A stretch of DNA of 64,000 bases, from NCBI RefSeq assembly GCF_949987515.2, contig NC_082691.1, positions 63,743,740 through 63,807,739 on the forward strand, in the 5' to 3' direction. A model generated the notes under the pieces. It had not been told where the DNA came from, made no database searches, and saw only the letters and a list, made by a program, of their open reading frames with translations. Made by a program: the position numbers and the translations under genes. This DNA comes from Delphinus delphis (taxonomy: Eukaryota; Chordata; Mammalia; Artiodactyla; Delphinidae). The first letter of the stretch is position 1; each line of letters begins with the position of its first letter. Below, in pieces: positions 26,152 to 39,065 of the stretch.

Positions 26152-26363
26152 GGGCTTCCCTGGTGGCGCAGTGGTTGAGAGTCCTCCTGCCAATGCAGGG
26201 GACGCGGGTTCGTGCCCCGGTCCGGGAGGATCCCACATGCCGCGGAGCAGCTGGGCCCGTGAGCCATGGCCGCTGAGCCTGTGCGTCTGGAGCCTGTGTT
26301 CCGCAACGGGAGAGGCCACAACAGTGAGAGGCCCGCGTACCAAAAAAAGAAGAAAAAAAAAAA
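26152..26363 (+). mobile_element. CHR-2-type SINE
   Basis: Full-length with an A-rich tail interrupted by g residues. A long perfect duplication (six A then GGCAGAGAG) flanks it at 26137-26151 and 26364-26378, pointing to L1-driven insertion and fairly recent age. Confidence 0.95.
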
Positions 26364-27029
26364 AAAAAAGGCAGAGAGTCACTACCTTTATAACATCTTA
26401 TGAAAACATACTAGTTCCTTGGTCTCCTACTCTATCCTGACAACATAGTTGGAAATTGTATGTTGCGCACCAAATTTATTGATGCCTTTGAAAAATGTTT
26501 AAGACTCTGGCTTCTGAGTGGTCAATCTTTACTGTAGATGACTGAAACCGATAGAGATTGAATAAGAATGTATGCTTTTGACCAGAGAGGGAAACTCTGT
26601 AAGCCATGGATTGGTTAAGAAGTACTAAGGAAAGCTTATAACTCATCTGTCCTGATTTTAGACTCAGTTGTTTTGATGTCACAGGTATCTTAGGCTCATC
26701 AGCATATATTTGCTTCTTATTCACTTTAGAAATGGGACTCAATGACAAATTTTAAAAATTTCCCCTGAGTCAATTTATGTAATATAGTTTGTTCTTCTTT
26801 TGAGTTTCCAGATTTGTGTTCATATTAAACATGCTGGAATCCTGTAATTGTTTAAAAGAAGTACTCTTGCTACTTTTTCACTTTTCATGATACGTTTCAC
26901 TCTTGCTATATATGATGTTAAAGTTGCTATTACAAGTTATTTTTTAATGGAAATAAAATTAATGATCTTCATAGAGAAGAAATAAAACTACTTTTAATCT
27001 ACATCTCTTCCTATTTGTCTATTTCAGTT

Positions 27030-27830
27030 CTTTTTTTTGTATATTTAAAATTAATTTTTGTTATTACAAAAGAAATGTGAAATTTAGGAATGAATAACCA
27101 AAAAGAAGAAAATGAAAGTTACTGGTAATTCTTACACCCAGCAATATCTACTTATATTTCATTACATTTCCCTACTCTTTTAAAAAATATTTTTTCTAAG
27201 CATTTCATCCCCCCAAAGAATATTACTTTGCGTATTGCTGTGAGACACCTTTCTATATAATTAGATTTTTTATTTTATGATTTTAATGATTATATACTAT
27301 TCTATCATAAATAATTTGGCCAGCATTATATTTTTCTATATTTATGTTGTTTTCAGTGTATTAATATTGTAAATATATTATAGCAATATTTCTCTAAATT
27401 TATTATTTCTTTTTTTTTTTTTTTGCGGTATGCGGGCCTCTCACTGTTGTGGCCTCTCCCGTTGCGGAGCACAGGCTCCAGACGTGCAGGCTCAGCGGCC
27501 ATGGCTCACGGGCCCAGCCGCTCCGCGGCATGTGGGATCTTTCCAGACCGGGGCACGAACCCGTGTCCCCTGCATCGGCAGGCGGACTCTCAACCACTGC
27601 GCCACCAGGGAAGCCCTATTATTACTTCTTTGATGAATATGTAAAAGTGGAATTACTGAGTCAAGCAAAGGATAATAGTATTTTTAAAGCTTTTGAAATA
27701 TAATGTAAAATTGACTTCCTGAAGGGCCATACTAGTTAACTCTATCAACAATGTTTGAATGGAGGTGTCTAGTGCCCCAAATACTGGCCAGTAGAGAATA
27801 TTATAATTATGAAAAGCTTTAATATGCTTA
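27030..27830 (-). mobile_element. Old L1-like segment split by a SINE
   Basis: Diverged antisense L1-like sequence lies on both sides of the CHR-2 at 27408-27616; the right part has gtaaaagtggaattactgag, typical of ORF2 C-terminal complement. A similar old stretch follows at about 28620-28860. Confidence 0.5.
27408..27616 (-). mobile_element. CHR-2-type SINE, inverted
   Basis: Full-length in the minus orientation: poly-T on the left, head complement gccaccagggaagccc on the right. A short duplication TATTATT flanks it (27401-27407, 27617-27623). It sits in an older L1-like segment and is inverted relative to the CHR-2 copies on both sides. Confidence 0.93.
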
Positions 27831-28372
27831 ATGGCTATATAGAAAATATTTATTTACATATATATATAAATAATTATCTGGAGTGATTTTGGCTAAATGT
27901 GACTTAAGCAAGCTAATATGTATTTTTTATCTCAAATAAAGAGAGGTCCACAAGTGGGCAGTGGAAGCTGGTATAGTGGTTTGTGAATGTTATCAAAGAC
28001 CCAGCTTTTTTCTTTCTTTGCAATGTGCATTTTCTAGTGTGTTGGCTTGTTCCATGGCAATAAGATAGCTGCTTTGGCTTAAGTCATCATAACTGACTAC
28101 AGGGCAGGAGGTAGGAGAAAGAAATAGCTATAGCAATGACTGTAACTTTTATCAGAAAGGCGTGTTTCCATAAACTTCTTAGGAGATTTCTACTTAGGCC
28201 TCAATAGCCAAAATACTGTCACATGGCCTCTTCTAGCAGTAAAGGGGACTGAGAACTAATGTAGATAGGCTGGGGAAAAAGAGGCTGGGAATAGATGTTA
28301 AATTAGCTGACATTCAGTGTATGCCATGATACCAGTAATTTTACACAAAAATTTTACATAAATGTAATAACA

Positions 28373-28580
28373 GGGCTTCCCTGGTGGCGCAGTGGTTGAG
28401 AGTCCGCCTGCCGATGCAGGGGACGCGGGTTCGTGCCCCGGTCCGGGAGGATCCCACATGCCGCGGAGCGGCTGGGCCCGTGAACCATGGCCGCTGAGCC
28501 TGCGCGTCCGGAGCCTGTGCTCCGCAACGGGAGAGGCCACAACAGTGAGAGGCCCGCGTACCGCAAAAAAAAAAAAAAAA
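28373..28580 (+). mobile_element. CHR-2-type SINE
   Basis: Full-length with a pure A tail and a perfect 9-bp duplication GTAATAACA (28364-28372 and 28581-28589). It is among the least diverged copies here. Confidence 0.95.
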
Positions 28581-29837
28581 GTAATAACAAATAGCGTGCT
28601 ATTGTAGCAGCCTTTTATGGTACTCAGATATATGGCTATCTTTCCTTGTCAACGAATTTGTATTTTAATGTTTACATAATGTTCTGTTGTTTAGGGGTGC
28701 CATGTACATAGCTTTTTTGTACTTCTCTGTTTCTCTTTGGAGAAATTCCTTGAAGATAAATGACTGAGTTAAAGGATATGCACATTTGAAAACTTTATTC
28801 AAATGCCAAAGTTACTTCCAGAATAACTTTATCAGGTTACAAGCCCAACATCAGGGTTCATACCCAGGATAGCAGCTGGATTTAAAGCTTTTAAAATTTT
28901 TGACATGGTTAGGTGAAATATGACATCTCTTTTTAAAATTTGCATTTCTAAATTATTTGTTAGCATAGAAATTTTGTAATTGTTATTAACTACTTGTATT
29001 CTTTTAACATATAAGGTTTATATTTTTAGGTAGTAAAATTTATTTTAAAATTTAATTTTATAACTGCTTTATTTAGTTTCAAGTTTTCATGTTGTGCTTA
29101 GAATGATCTCTATTTTAAGGTTATAAAATATTAATTATATTTTCTTCTGGTACATTTTAATACATTCTTTAATTCTGAAACACAGCTTCAGTATATTTTT
29201 TTGTTTTTATAAAAAACAACTTTATTGAAGTATAACTTATGTACACATGTATAAAGTATACAATTTGGTAAGTTTTGGTGTTTGTATATACCTTTGACAC
29301 CATCCCTGAAATCATGATGCAGAAAATATCCATCACCCCAAAGAGCTTCCTTGTGCCCCTTTGTGATCCGTTTTTCCCCCATCCCCTGGCAACCACTGGT
29401 TTCCTTTCTGTCACTATAGATTAGTTTGCACTTTCTGAAGTTTTATAAAATGGAATTACTCAGTATGTGCTCTTTTTTGTCTGCCTTCTTTCATTCCCTT
29501 TTCAGATTATATGACTTGCACATATTGTCTCCCAGTCTATGGCATGTCTTCTCATTCTTTTAACAGTGTCTTTGGAAGAGAAGTTCTTAATTTTGATAAA
29601 GCCCAATTTATCTGTTTTTTCTTTTATGGATCATGATTTTAATGTTATATCTGAGAAATTTTTGCCTAACTCAAGATTACAAAGTTTTTCTTGTACATGT
29701 TTTTCTAGAAGTTTTCTAGTTTTCTGTTTTCTATTTAGGGCTCTTATCCATTTTAAGTTGATATTTATGTATGGTGTGAGATATGGATAAAATTCATATT
29801 TTTGCATATGAGTATCTAATGTTCCAGCACTACTTTT

Positions 29838-29962
29838 TTTTTTTTTTTTGGCTTCACTACGCGGCTTGAGGGATCTTAGTTCCCCAACCAGGGATTGAAC
29901 CCGTGCCCCCTGCAGTGGAAGTGTGGAGTCCTAACCGCTGGACTACCAGGGAATTCTGCCAA
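29838..29962 (-). mobile_element. CHR-1-like tRNA-derived SINE, short
   Basis: A poly-T block is followed by ggcttgagggatcttagttc and gattgaacccgtgccccctg, ending ccagggaattc, the complement of the tRNA-like head. The duplication ACTACTTTT lies on both sides (29829-29837, 29963-29971). It is inserted in the old L1. Confidence 0.85.
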
Positions 29963-32606
29963 ACTACTTTTGAAAAGACTGTTTTTTTCTACTGAATCAC
30001 CTTTGCAAAGTTGTTGAAAATCATCTGAATGTATATCATAGGACTATATAAATAATCAGAATGTATATATATATTTCTGCTCAGTTTGTTCCATTGATCT
30101 ATTTGTCTTTGCCCATCAATATTGCTATATACCAGTAGCATAGTGTCTTAATTACTATATATAAGTCTAGAAGTCAGGTAGCGAAATTTCTCCAACTTTA
30201 TTCTTTTATTTTCAAAGTTGTCTTGGATGTTCTAGATCATTTGCATTTTCACATGAATCTTAGAATCAGCTTATCAATTTAAAAAATGCCTGAGATTTTG
30301 ATTGGAATTGGGATTTCAACTGATCTAATTCTATAGATCAATTTGGAGAGAAACAACATCTTAACAATATTGAACATGGTAAAATTTGCTCCACTTATCC
30401 TAGTTTCTTAAGATGAAAGTAGAGACCTTCCTTTATTTCGGGCATATTTTATTTTTCTCACTAAGAGTTTGTAGTTTTCAATGTACAGGTCTTACAAATC
30501 TCTGTCAGATTTATCCCTAAAATATATTTTGATGTGATTGCAAATTGTAGTGTTTTATTTCAATTTCAAATTGTTCTTTCCTAGTACATAGAAATACAAT
30601 TGGTTTTTGTATGTTGATCTTGTATCACACAACATTGTTTCTACTAGCTTTCTTTTTGTAGATTTAATCAGATTTTCTACATAGATGATCATGTCATCTG
30701 TAAGTGAAAACAGTTTTACCTCTTCCTTGCCAGTCTGGAGATTCAGTTTGTTTATTTTTTGCTTGCTTTTTAACCTTGGCTAGAACCTCTGGGACGATGT
30801 TGAATAGTAATGGTGAGAGCAGACATTCAGTCTTTCAGCATTAAATATGTTTAGATGTAAGTATTTTGTAGGTGTCCTTTACCAGCTTGGGGAAGTTCCC
30901 TTTTATACCAGGTTTGCTATGGGTTTTATTAGGAATAGATATTTAATTTTTTCAATGCTTTTTCTACATCAATTGAGATATTTTATATCATTTTCTTCTT
31001 TAGTCTGTTAATAGGTGGATTACATTGATTAATTTTTTAATGTTAGCCCTACTGTGCATTCTTGAGATAAATCATACTTTATCATGATGTATTTTCCTTT
31101 CAATAGACTGTGGGATTTAATTTGTTAAACTTTAGTTTATAATTTTTACATCTGTGTTTATAAGGGATATTGATCTGTAAATTTGCTTCTTTATAATTTT
31201 GTGTCATTAATGTGGAGTTTATGGAATGAATTGGAAAATATTTACCTCCCTTCAATTTTTTTGAACAGTGTGCAGAATTGGTATTATTTTTTGCTTAAAT
31301 AGTTGGAAGAATTCACTAGGGAAGTTTTCCAGACATAGAGTTTTCTGTATGGGATAGCTTTTAAACTACAAATTCAATTTCTTCAAAAGATATAGACCTC
31401 TTAGGTTATCTATTTCATATTGAGTGAACTTTGTTAGTTTCTGTCTTTCCAGGAATATGTACATTTCATCTGAGTTGTTGAATTTATTGGCATAAGGTTG
31501 TTCATAATATTTTCTGATCCTTTTAATATCTGTAGAATCTGTAGTGATGACAACTCACTCATTACTGATACTGCTAATTTGTGTTTTCTCTCTTTTTTGT
31601 TCCTGATCTGTTGACTAGAGGTTTATCCATTTTATCTCGTTTTGAAAATCCAGCTTTTGGTTTCATTCATTTCCTCTTTTTATTTTTTGTTTTCTATTCC
31701 TTTTCATTTCTCTCATATTCCTTTCTTCTGCTTACTTTGGGTTTAATTTTCTTTTCTTGGTTAGTTGGTTAATGCTATAAAATTTTCTCTAACTATTGCT
31801 TTAGCTGCATCCTACAAATTATGGAATGTTGTGTTTTTAATTTTCATTCAGTATAAAACAGTTTTAAATTCCCCTTTTGATTTCTTTTTTGACCCTAGTG
31901 TTATTTAGAAGTATGGTATGTAGTTTCCAAATTCTTGGGGATTTTCCGTACAACTTTTGTTATTGATTTGGAATTCAGTTTCACTGTGGTAGGAAGACAT
32001 ACTTTGTATGCCTCGAATCCTTTTAAATTTATTGAAACTTATTTAATGGCCCCAAGATAGGACTGTTTTTATAAATGTTCCACATGCATTGGAAAATAAT
32101 GTATTTTCTTCTGTTGTAGGGTGGGATCTTATGTAAATGTCAGTTAAGGCAAGTTTTCTGATAATGTTTTTAATCTTCTATATCCTTACTGATTTTCTGT
32201 CTACATGTGTCAATTATTGAGAGTAGTTTGTTGAAGTCTTCAACTATAATTTGTCTATTTCTTTTCTTTTTTTTTCAGATCTGAAGTTTTTGCTCCATAC
32301 ATTTTAAAGCTCCGTTTTAGGCACATGAAAGTTTAGGTGTATAATGTTCTCTTGATTATTATGAAATAGTCTCGGTCTTTCTTAATATTCTTTGCTCTAA
32401 AATCTACTTTTATGATATTAATATAGCTATTCCAACTTTCTTTTGCCTAGTGTTACAGTGATATATATGTATATTTCCTTTTTTTACTTTTAAGATGTTT
32501 ACATCTTTATATTTAAAGTAGGTTTCTTATAGGTAGCATACAGTTGAGTCTTGGCTTTTTTAATGCAATACAATATTATCTGTCTTTTAATTGGGGTGTT
32601 TAGACC

Positions 32607-32960
32607 TTTTTTTGTTATAAATTTATTTACTTATTTTTGGCTGCGTTGGGTCTTCATTGCTGTGCACGGGCTTTCTCTAGTTGTGGCAAGGGGGGGCTAC
32701 TCTTCATTGCAGTGTGCGAGCTTCTCATTGTGGTGGCGTCTCTTGTTGTGGAGCATGGGCTCTAGGCACACGGGCTTCAGTAGCTGTGGCACGTGGACTC
32801 AGTAGTTGTGGCTCTCAGGCTCTAGAGCACAGGCTCGGTAGTTGTGGCTCATGGGCTTAGTTGCTCTGTGGCATGTGCGATCTTCCCAGACCAGGGCTCG
32901 AACCCGTGTCCCCTGCATTGGCAGGCGGACTCTTAACCACTGTGCCACCAGGGAAGTCCC
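32607..32960 (-). mobile_element. CHR-1-like tRNA-derived SINE, long form
   Basis: It begins at the tail with tttatttacttatttttggc and ends with ccaccagggaagtccc. The body contains several gtagttgtggctc-like internal repeats typical of the long cetartiodactyl form. TAGACC flanks it (32601-32606, 32961-32966). It interrupts the old L1. Confidence 0.85.
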
Positions 32961-33068
32961 TAGACCATTTATTTTTAATGTGATTATTGATATGGTTGGC
33001 TTTAAATCTACCATCTTGCTCTTTGTTTTCTATTTGCCTCATCGGGTTTTTTTTTTCTGCATTCTTTT

Positions 33069-33639
33069 TTTTTTTTTTTTTTAAGAATTTTTTGATGTGG
33101 ACCATTTTAAAAGTCTTTATTGAATTTGTTACAATATTGCTTCTGTTTTTTTTTATGTTTTGGTTTATTGGTCATGAGGCTTGTGGGATCTTAGCTCCCC
33201 GACCAGGGATCAAACCCGCACCCCCTTCATTGGAATGCGAAGTCTTTTTTTTTTTCTTTAACATCTTTATTGGAGTATAATTGCTTTACAATGGTGTGTT
33301 AGTTTCTGCTTTATAACAAATGAATGAGTTATACATATACATATGTCCCCATATTTCTTCCCTCCTTCATCTCCCTCCCTCCCACCCTCCCTGTCCCACC
33401 CCTCTAGGTGGTCACAAAGCACTGAGCTGATCTCCCTGTGCTATGCGGCTGCTTCCCACTAGCTATCTGTTTTACGTTTGGTAGTGTATATATGTCCAGT
33501 CCACTCTCTCACTTTATCCCAGCATACCCTTCCCCCTCCCCATATCCTCCAATCCATTCTCTAGTAGGTCTGCATCTTTATTCCCGTCTTGCCCCTAGGA
33601 AGGCGAAGTCAACCACTGGACCGCCAGGGAAGTCCCCTC
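33069..33639 (-). mobile_element. CHR-1-like SINE split by a younger L1 end
   Basis: The SINE is flanked by CTGCATTCTTTT at 33057-33068 and 33640-33651. Its body (gaggcttgtgggatcttagc, then gaccagggatcaaacccgca) is broken at 33244 by a poly-T-started L1 3' end and resumes at 33603 with gcgaagtcaaccactggacc. The repeated GCGAAGTC at both edges of the inner block marks the second insertion. Confidence 0.85.
33245..33602 (-). mobile_element. 5'-truncated L1 3'UTR inside a SINE
   Basis: Reading left to right it starts with poly-T, then taacatctttattggagtat, the complement of the 3' terminus of the young artiodactyl-type L1 also seen at 34810. It continues through the CT-rich 3'UTR (ccctccctcccaccctccct) and stops at gtcttgcccctag. 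The duplication GCGAAGTC (33237-33244, 33603-33610) surrounds it. No coding sequence is included. Confidence 0.88.
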
Positions 33640-33926
33640 CTGCATTCTTTTGAATTGAGTATGTTTCATGATTCCATTTTATCTCCTTTGTTGTCTTACT
33701 CACTATACCACCTGGTGTTAATTTAGTTGCTTCTTTGAAGATTATGGCAGTGTTTCTCAACCTTTCTTTTATTATTTTCTCCACAAGACTATTTAGAATC
33801 TTTTTCTTAATCAGCGCCTCTGCACAGTTTTAGTACCACAGATAATCCTGTATATCTGTTCATATTCTATATGAATATCTGTTTTTATAGATAAAATGAG
33901 TAAGATTTTTCTGAACCCTATAAATT

Positions 33927-33968
33927 TTTTTTAACATCTTTATTGGAGTGTAATTGCTTTACAATGGA
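33927..33968 (-). mobile_element. Extremely short L1 insertion, about 42 bp
   Basis: Only a short poly-T and about 36 bp of L1 3' terminus (aacatctttattggagtgta, then attgctttacaatgg) are present. A perfect 15-bp duplication TGAACCCTATAAATT lies at 33912-33926 and 33969-33983, showing that this is a complete retrotransposition event and not a fragment left by deletion. Confidence 0.9.
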
Positions 33969-34233
33969 TGAACCCTATAAATTGATTTTTGCCCCTTTGG
34001 AAGCAATATTTCCCTGTCAAAAATGCACAGATGCATAATACTGTATACATCTTTAACTTATCACAGTCTATCTTTAGGTGATAGTATAATGCCTCAAACA
34101 TACTATAAGACTCGTACAATAGTATACTTCCATTTCTCCCCTCCCAGCCTTTGTGCTATTGTTGTTTTATATCTACATATATTATAAACCTTGTAATACA
34201 TTGTTATGAATTTTGCTTTAAACAGTGATTATC

Positions 34234-34324
34234 TTTTTTAGAATTTTTTTTATATTGGAGTATAGTTGATTAACAATGTTCTGTTAGTTTCAGGTGTACA
34301 GCAGAGTAATTCAGTTATACATGT
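34234..34324 (-). mobile_element. Short L1 3' end
   Basis: It reads tttttatattggagtatagt then caggtgtacagcagagtaat, an artiodactyl-type L1 3' end of an older subfamily than the 34810 element. An imperfect duplication beginning ACAGTGATT is at 34222-34230 and 34325-34333. Confidence 0.75.
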
Positions 34325-35199
34325 ACAGTGATTCTCCTTTTAAGAGATATTAATTATTAAGACAATGATCTTATATATTTACTCATGGAGTTACCCTTTC
34401 CACTGCTCTTCATTCCTTTGTGTAGAACCAGGTTCCATCTGGTATCATTTTCCTTTTTCTTGAAGTACTTTGTTAACATTTCTTTTACTGGAGAAATACT
34501 AGTGATGAATTTTTTCAGCTTTTGTAGGTCTGAAAATGTATTTTTTCACCATTTTCTTGAAAGTTATTTTCACTAGGTAAAGATTGTAGGTTGACAATGT
34601 TTTTCTTTCAATATTGTAAAGATATTACTCCCTTGTTTTCTGGCATTGCATTAAGACATAAGCTGTACCTCTACATGTAATATGTCTTTTCTCTCTGGCT
34701 GTTTTTAAGATTTTTTCCTTTAAGAAATTCATCTTTGTTGTACCTTGGTATAGTTTTTTTGGTTTTGTTGTATTTTTATTTTGCTTGTGCTTGGTGTTTG
34801 TTAAGATATATATTTTAACATCTTTATTGGAGTATAATTGCTTTACAATGGTGTGCCAGCTTCTGCTTTATAACAAAGTGAATCAGCTATACATATACAT
34901 ATATCACCATGTCTCCTGCCTCTTGTGTCTCCCTCCCACCCTCCCTATCCCACCCCTGTAGGTGGTCACAAAGCACCGAGCTTATCTCTCTGTGCTATGC
35001 AACAGCTTCCCACTAGCTATCTATTTGGTAGTATATATAAGTCCATCCCACTCTCTCACTTCGTTCCAGCTTACCCTTCCTCCTCCCTGTGTCCTGAAGT
35101 CCATTCTCTACATCTGCTTCTTTATTCCTTTCCTGCCCATAGGTTCTTCAGAACCTTTTTTTTTTTGATTCCATATATGTGTGTTAGCATATGATATTA

Positions 35200-38100
35200 G
35201 TTTTTCTCTTTCTGACTTACTTAATCCTGTATGACAGACTCTACGTCCATCCACCTCACTACAAATAACTCAATTTCATTTCTTTTTATGGCTGAGTAAT
35301 ATTCCATTGTATATATGTGCCACATCTTCTTTATCCATTCATCTGTTGATGGACACTTAGGTTGCTTCCATGTCCTAGCTATTGTAAATAGAGCTGCAGT
35401 GAACACTGTGGTACATGACTCTTTTTGAATTATGGTTTTCTCAGGGTATATGCCCAGTAGTGGGATTGCTGGGTGGTATAGTAGTTCTATTTTTAGTTTT
35501 TTAAGGAACCTTCATACTGTTCTCCATAGTGGGTGTATCAATTTACATTCCCAACAACAGTGCAAGATGGTTCCCTTTTCTCTACACCCTCTCCAGCATT
35601 TATTGTTTGTAGACTTTTTGGTGATGGCCATTCTGACTGGTGTGAGGTGATACCTGTTTGTAGATTTGATTTGCATTGCTCCAATGATTAGTGATGTTGA
35701 GCAATCTTTCATGTGTTTGTTGGCAATCTGTATATCGTCCATGGAGAAATGTCTATTTATGTCTTCTGCCCATTTTTGGATTGGGTTGTTTATTTTTTTG
35801 ATATTGAGCTCCATGAGCTGCTTGTAAATTTTGGAGATTAATCCTTTGTCAGTTGCTTCATTTGCAAATATTTTCTCCCAATCTGAGGGTTGTCTTTTCA
35901 TCCTGTTTATGGTTTCCTTTGCTGTGGGAAAGCTTTTAACTTTCATTAGGTCCCATTTGTGTATTTTTGTTTTTATTTCCATTTCTCTAGGAGGTGGGTC
36001 AAAAAGGATCTTGCTGTGATTCATGTCATAGAGTGTTCTACCTATGTTTTCCTCTAATGGTTTTACAGTGTCTGGCCTTATATTTGGGTCTTTAATCCAT
36101 TTTGAGTTTATTTTTGTGTATGGTGTTTGGGAGTGTTCTAATTTCATTCTTTTAAATGTAGCCATCCAGTTTTCCCAGCACCACTTATTGACGAGGCTAT
36201 CTTTTCTCCATTGTATATTCTTGCCTCCTTTATCAAAAATAAGGTGACTATATGTGCGTGGGTTTATCTCTGGGCTTTCTATTCTGTCCATTGATCTGTA
36301 TTTCTGTTTTTGTACAGTACCATACTGTCTTGATTACTGTAGCTTTGTAGTATAGTCTGAAGTCAGGGAGCCTGATTCCTCCAGCTCCGTTTTTCTTTCT
36401 TAAGATTGCTTTGGTTATTTGGGGTCTTTTGTGTTTCCATACAAATTGTGACATTTTTTGTTCTAGTTCTGTGAGTAATGGCATTGGTATTTTGATAGGG
36501 ATTGCATTGAATCTATAGATTCCTTTGGGTAGTGTAGTCATTTTCTCAATGTTGATTCTTCCAATCCAAGAACATGGTTTATCTCTCCATCTGTTTGTAT
36601 CATCTTTAATTTCTTTCATCAGTGTCTTAGAGTTTTCTGCATACAGGTCTTTTGTCTCCTTGGGTAGGTTTATTCCTAGGTATTTTATTCTTTATGTTGC
36701 AATGGTAAATGGGAGTGCTTCCTTCATTTCTCTTTCAGATTTTTCATCATTAATGTATAGGAATGCAAGAGATTTCTGTGCATTAATTTTGTATTCTGCT
36801 ACTTTACCAGATTCATTGATTAGCTCTAGTAGTTTTCTTTAGGATTCTCTATGTATAGTATCATGTCATCTGCAAACAATGACAGTTTTACTTCTTCTTT
36901 TCCGATTTGGATTCCTTTTATTTCTTTTTCCTTTCTAATTGCTGGGCTAAAACTTCCAAAAGTGTGTTTAATAATAATTATGAGAGTGGGCAACCCTGTC
37001 TTGTTCCTGATCTTAGTGGAAATGGGTTCAGTTTTCACCATTGAGAATGATGTTGGCTGTGGGTTTGTCATATATGGACTTTATTATGTTGAGGTAAGTT
37101 CCCTCTGTGCCTGCTCTCTGGAGGGTTTTTATCATAAATGGGTGTTGAATTTTGTCAAAAGCTTTTTCTGCATCTATAGAGATGATCATACAGTTTTTTT
37201 TTCTCCAGTTTGTTTGTATGGTGTATCACATAGATTGATTTGTGTATATTGAAGAATCCTTGCATTCCTGGGATAAACCCCAATTCATCATAGTGTATGA
37301 TGCTTTTAATGTGCTGTTGGATTCTGTTTGCTAGTATTTTGTTGAGAATTTTTGCATCTATGTTCATCAGTGTATTGGCCTGTAATTTTCTTTTTTGTGA
37401 CATCTTTTTCTGGTTTTGGTAGAATGAGTTTGGGAGTGATTCTCCCTCTGCTATGTTTTGGAAGAGTTTGAGACGGATAGGTGTTAGCTTTTCTCTACAT
37501 GTTTGATAGAATTCGTCTGTGAGGCCATCTGGTTCTGGGCTTTTGTTTGTTGGAATATTTTTAATCACAGTTTCAATTTCAGTGCTTGTGATTGGTCTGT
37601 TTATATTTTCTATTTCTTCCTAGTTCAGTCTTGGGAGGTTCTGCTTTTCTAAGAATTTGTCTGTTTCTTCCAGGTTGTCCATTTCATTGGCATAGTGTTG
37701 CTTGTAGTAATCTCTCATGATCCTTTGTATTTCTGCAGTGTCAGCTGTTACTTCTCCTTTTTCATTTCTAATTCTATTGATTTGAGTCTTCTCCCTTATT
37801 TTCTTGGTGAGTCTGGCTAATGGCTTATCAATTTTGTTTATCTTCTCAAAGAGCCAGCTTTTAGTTTTATTGACCTTTGCTATCATTTCCTTCATTTCTT
37901 TTTCATTTATTTCTGATCTGATCTTTATGATTTCTTTCCTTCTGCTAACTTTGCTTTTTTTTTTTTGTTTCTCTAATTGCTTTAGGTGTAAGGTTAGGTT
38001 GTTGATTTGAGATGATTCTTGTTTCTTGGGGTAGGATTGTATTGCTATAAACTTCCCTCTGAGAACTGCTTTTGTTGCATCCCATAGATTTTGGGTCATC

Positions 38101-38941
38101 GTGTTTTCATTGTCATTTGCTTCTAGGTATTTTTTGATTTCCTGTTTAATTTCTTCAGTGATCACTTCATTATTAAGTAGTGTATTGTTTAGCCACCACG
38201 TGTTTGTATTTTTTATAGATTGTTTTCCTGTAATTGATATCTAGTCTCATAGTGTTGTGGTCAGAAAAGATATTTGATATGATTTCAATTTTCTTAAATT
38301 TACCAAGGCTTGATTTGTGACCCAAGATATGATCTATCTGAAGAATATTCCATTTGCACTTGAGAAGAAAGTGTATTCTGTTGTTTTTGTATGGAATGTG
38401 CTGTAAATATCAATGATGCCCATCATATTTAATGTATTATTTAAAGGTTGTGTTTCCTTATTTATTTTCATTTTGGGTGATCTGTCCATTTGTGAAAGTG
38501 GGGTGTTAAAGTCCCCTACTATGATTGTGTTACTGTCAATTTCCCCTTTTATGGCTGTTAGCTTTTGCCTTATGTGTTGAGGTGCTCCTATGTTGGGTGC
38601 ATAAATATTTACAATTGTTATGTCTTCTTCTTGGATTATCCCTTGATCATTAGGTAGTGCCCTTCTTTGTCTCTTGTAATAGTCTTTATTTTAAAGTCTC
38701 TTTTGTCTGATATGAGTATTGCTTCTCCAGCGCTCTTTTGATTTCCATTTGCATGGAATATCTTTTTCCATCCCCTCACTTTCAGTCTGTATGTGTCCTT
38801 AGGTCTGAAGAGGGTCTCTTGTAGACAGCATATATATGGGTCTTGTTTTTGTATCCATTCAGCCCATCTGTGTCTTTTGATTGGAGTATTTAATCCATTT
38901 ACATTTAAGGTAATTATCAATAAGTATTTTCCTATTACCAT
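35200..38941 (-). pseudogene. L1 ORF2 remnant (endonuclease and reverse transcriptase), minus strand
   Basis: The start at 38941 reads MVIGKYLLIITLNVNGLN, the endonuclease opening. Reverse transcriptase segments follow: [19 protein letters not shown] near 37.3 kb and the catalytic motif [10 protein letters not shown] near 36.87 kb. The C-terminal zinc-knuckle-like region with [14 protein letters not shown] is near 35.52 kb and ends near 35.2 kb with WKQPKCPSTDEWIKK. The frame is broken into at least seven pieces (about 306, 546, 414, 246, 372, 780 and 186 bp) by frameshifts and stops, so no working enzyme is encoded. The longest intact stretch is 259 codons. Confidence 0.9.
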
Positions 38942-39065
38942 TTTCTTAATTGTTTTGGATTAGTTATTATAGGTCTTTTCCTTCTCTTGTGCTTCTTGCC
39001 TAGAGAAGTTCCTTTAGCGTTTTGTTGTAAAGCTGGTTTGGTGGTGCTGAATTCTCTTAGCTTTT
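38942..39065 (-). pseudogene. L1 ORF1 tail fused to 5'UTR by deletion
   Basis: Only the last part of ORF1 remains, reading KQKLREFSTTKPALQQ and then the short spacer before ORF2. Upstream on the minus strand the sequence becomes 5'UTR (ctctcccagcagcctcagaa). The join is about gcctcagaagc to aaaagctaagag. The same ORF1 region is complete in the plus-strand L1 at 46.7 kb, which shows what is missing. Confidence 0.8.

Noticed and set aside
26089..28607. Several overlapping open frames with shared text such as [11 protein letters not shown] and GIFPDRGTNPRPLH on both strands
   Set aside because: They recur wherever a CHR-2 SINE occurs, in several frames and on both strands. They are translations of the SINE.
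35512..36291. 259-codon open frame, the longest in the window, considered as a host gene
   Set aside because: Its content ([14 protein letters not shown] and neighbours) is the L1 ORF2 C-terminal region, and it lies within a bounded L1 insertion.
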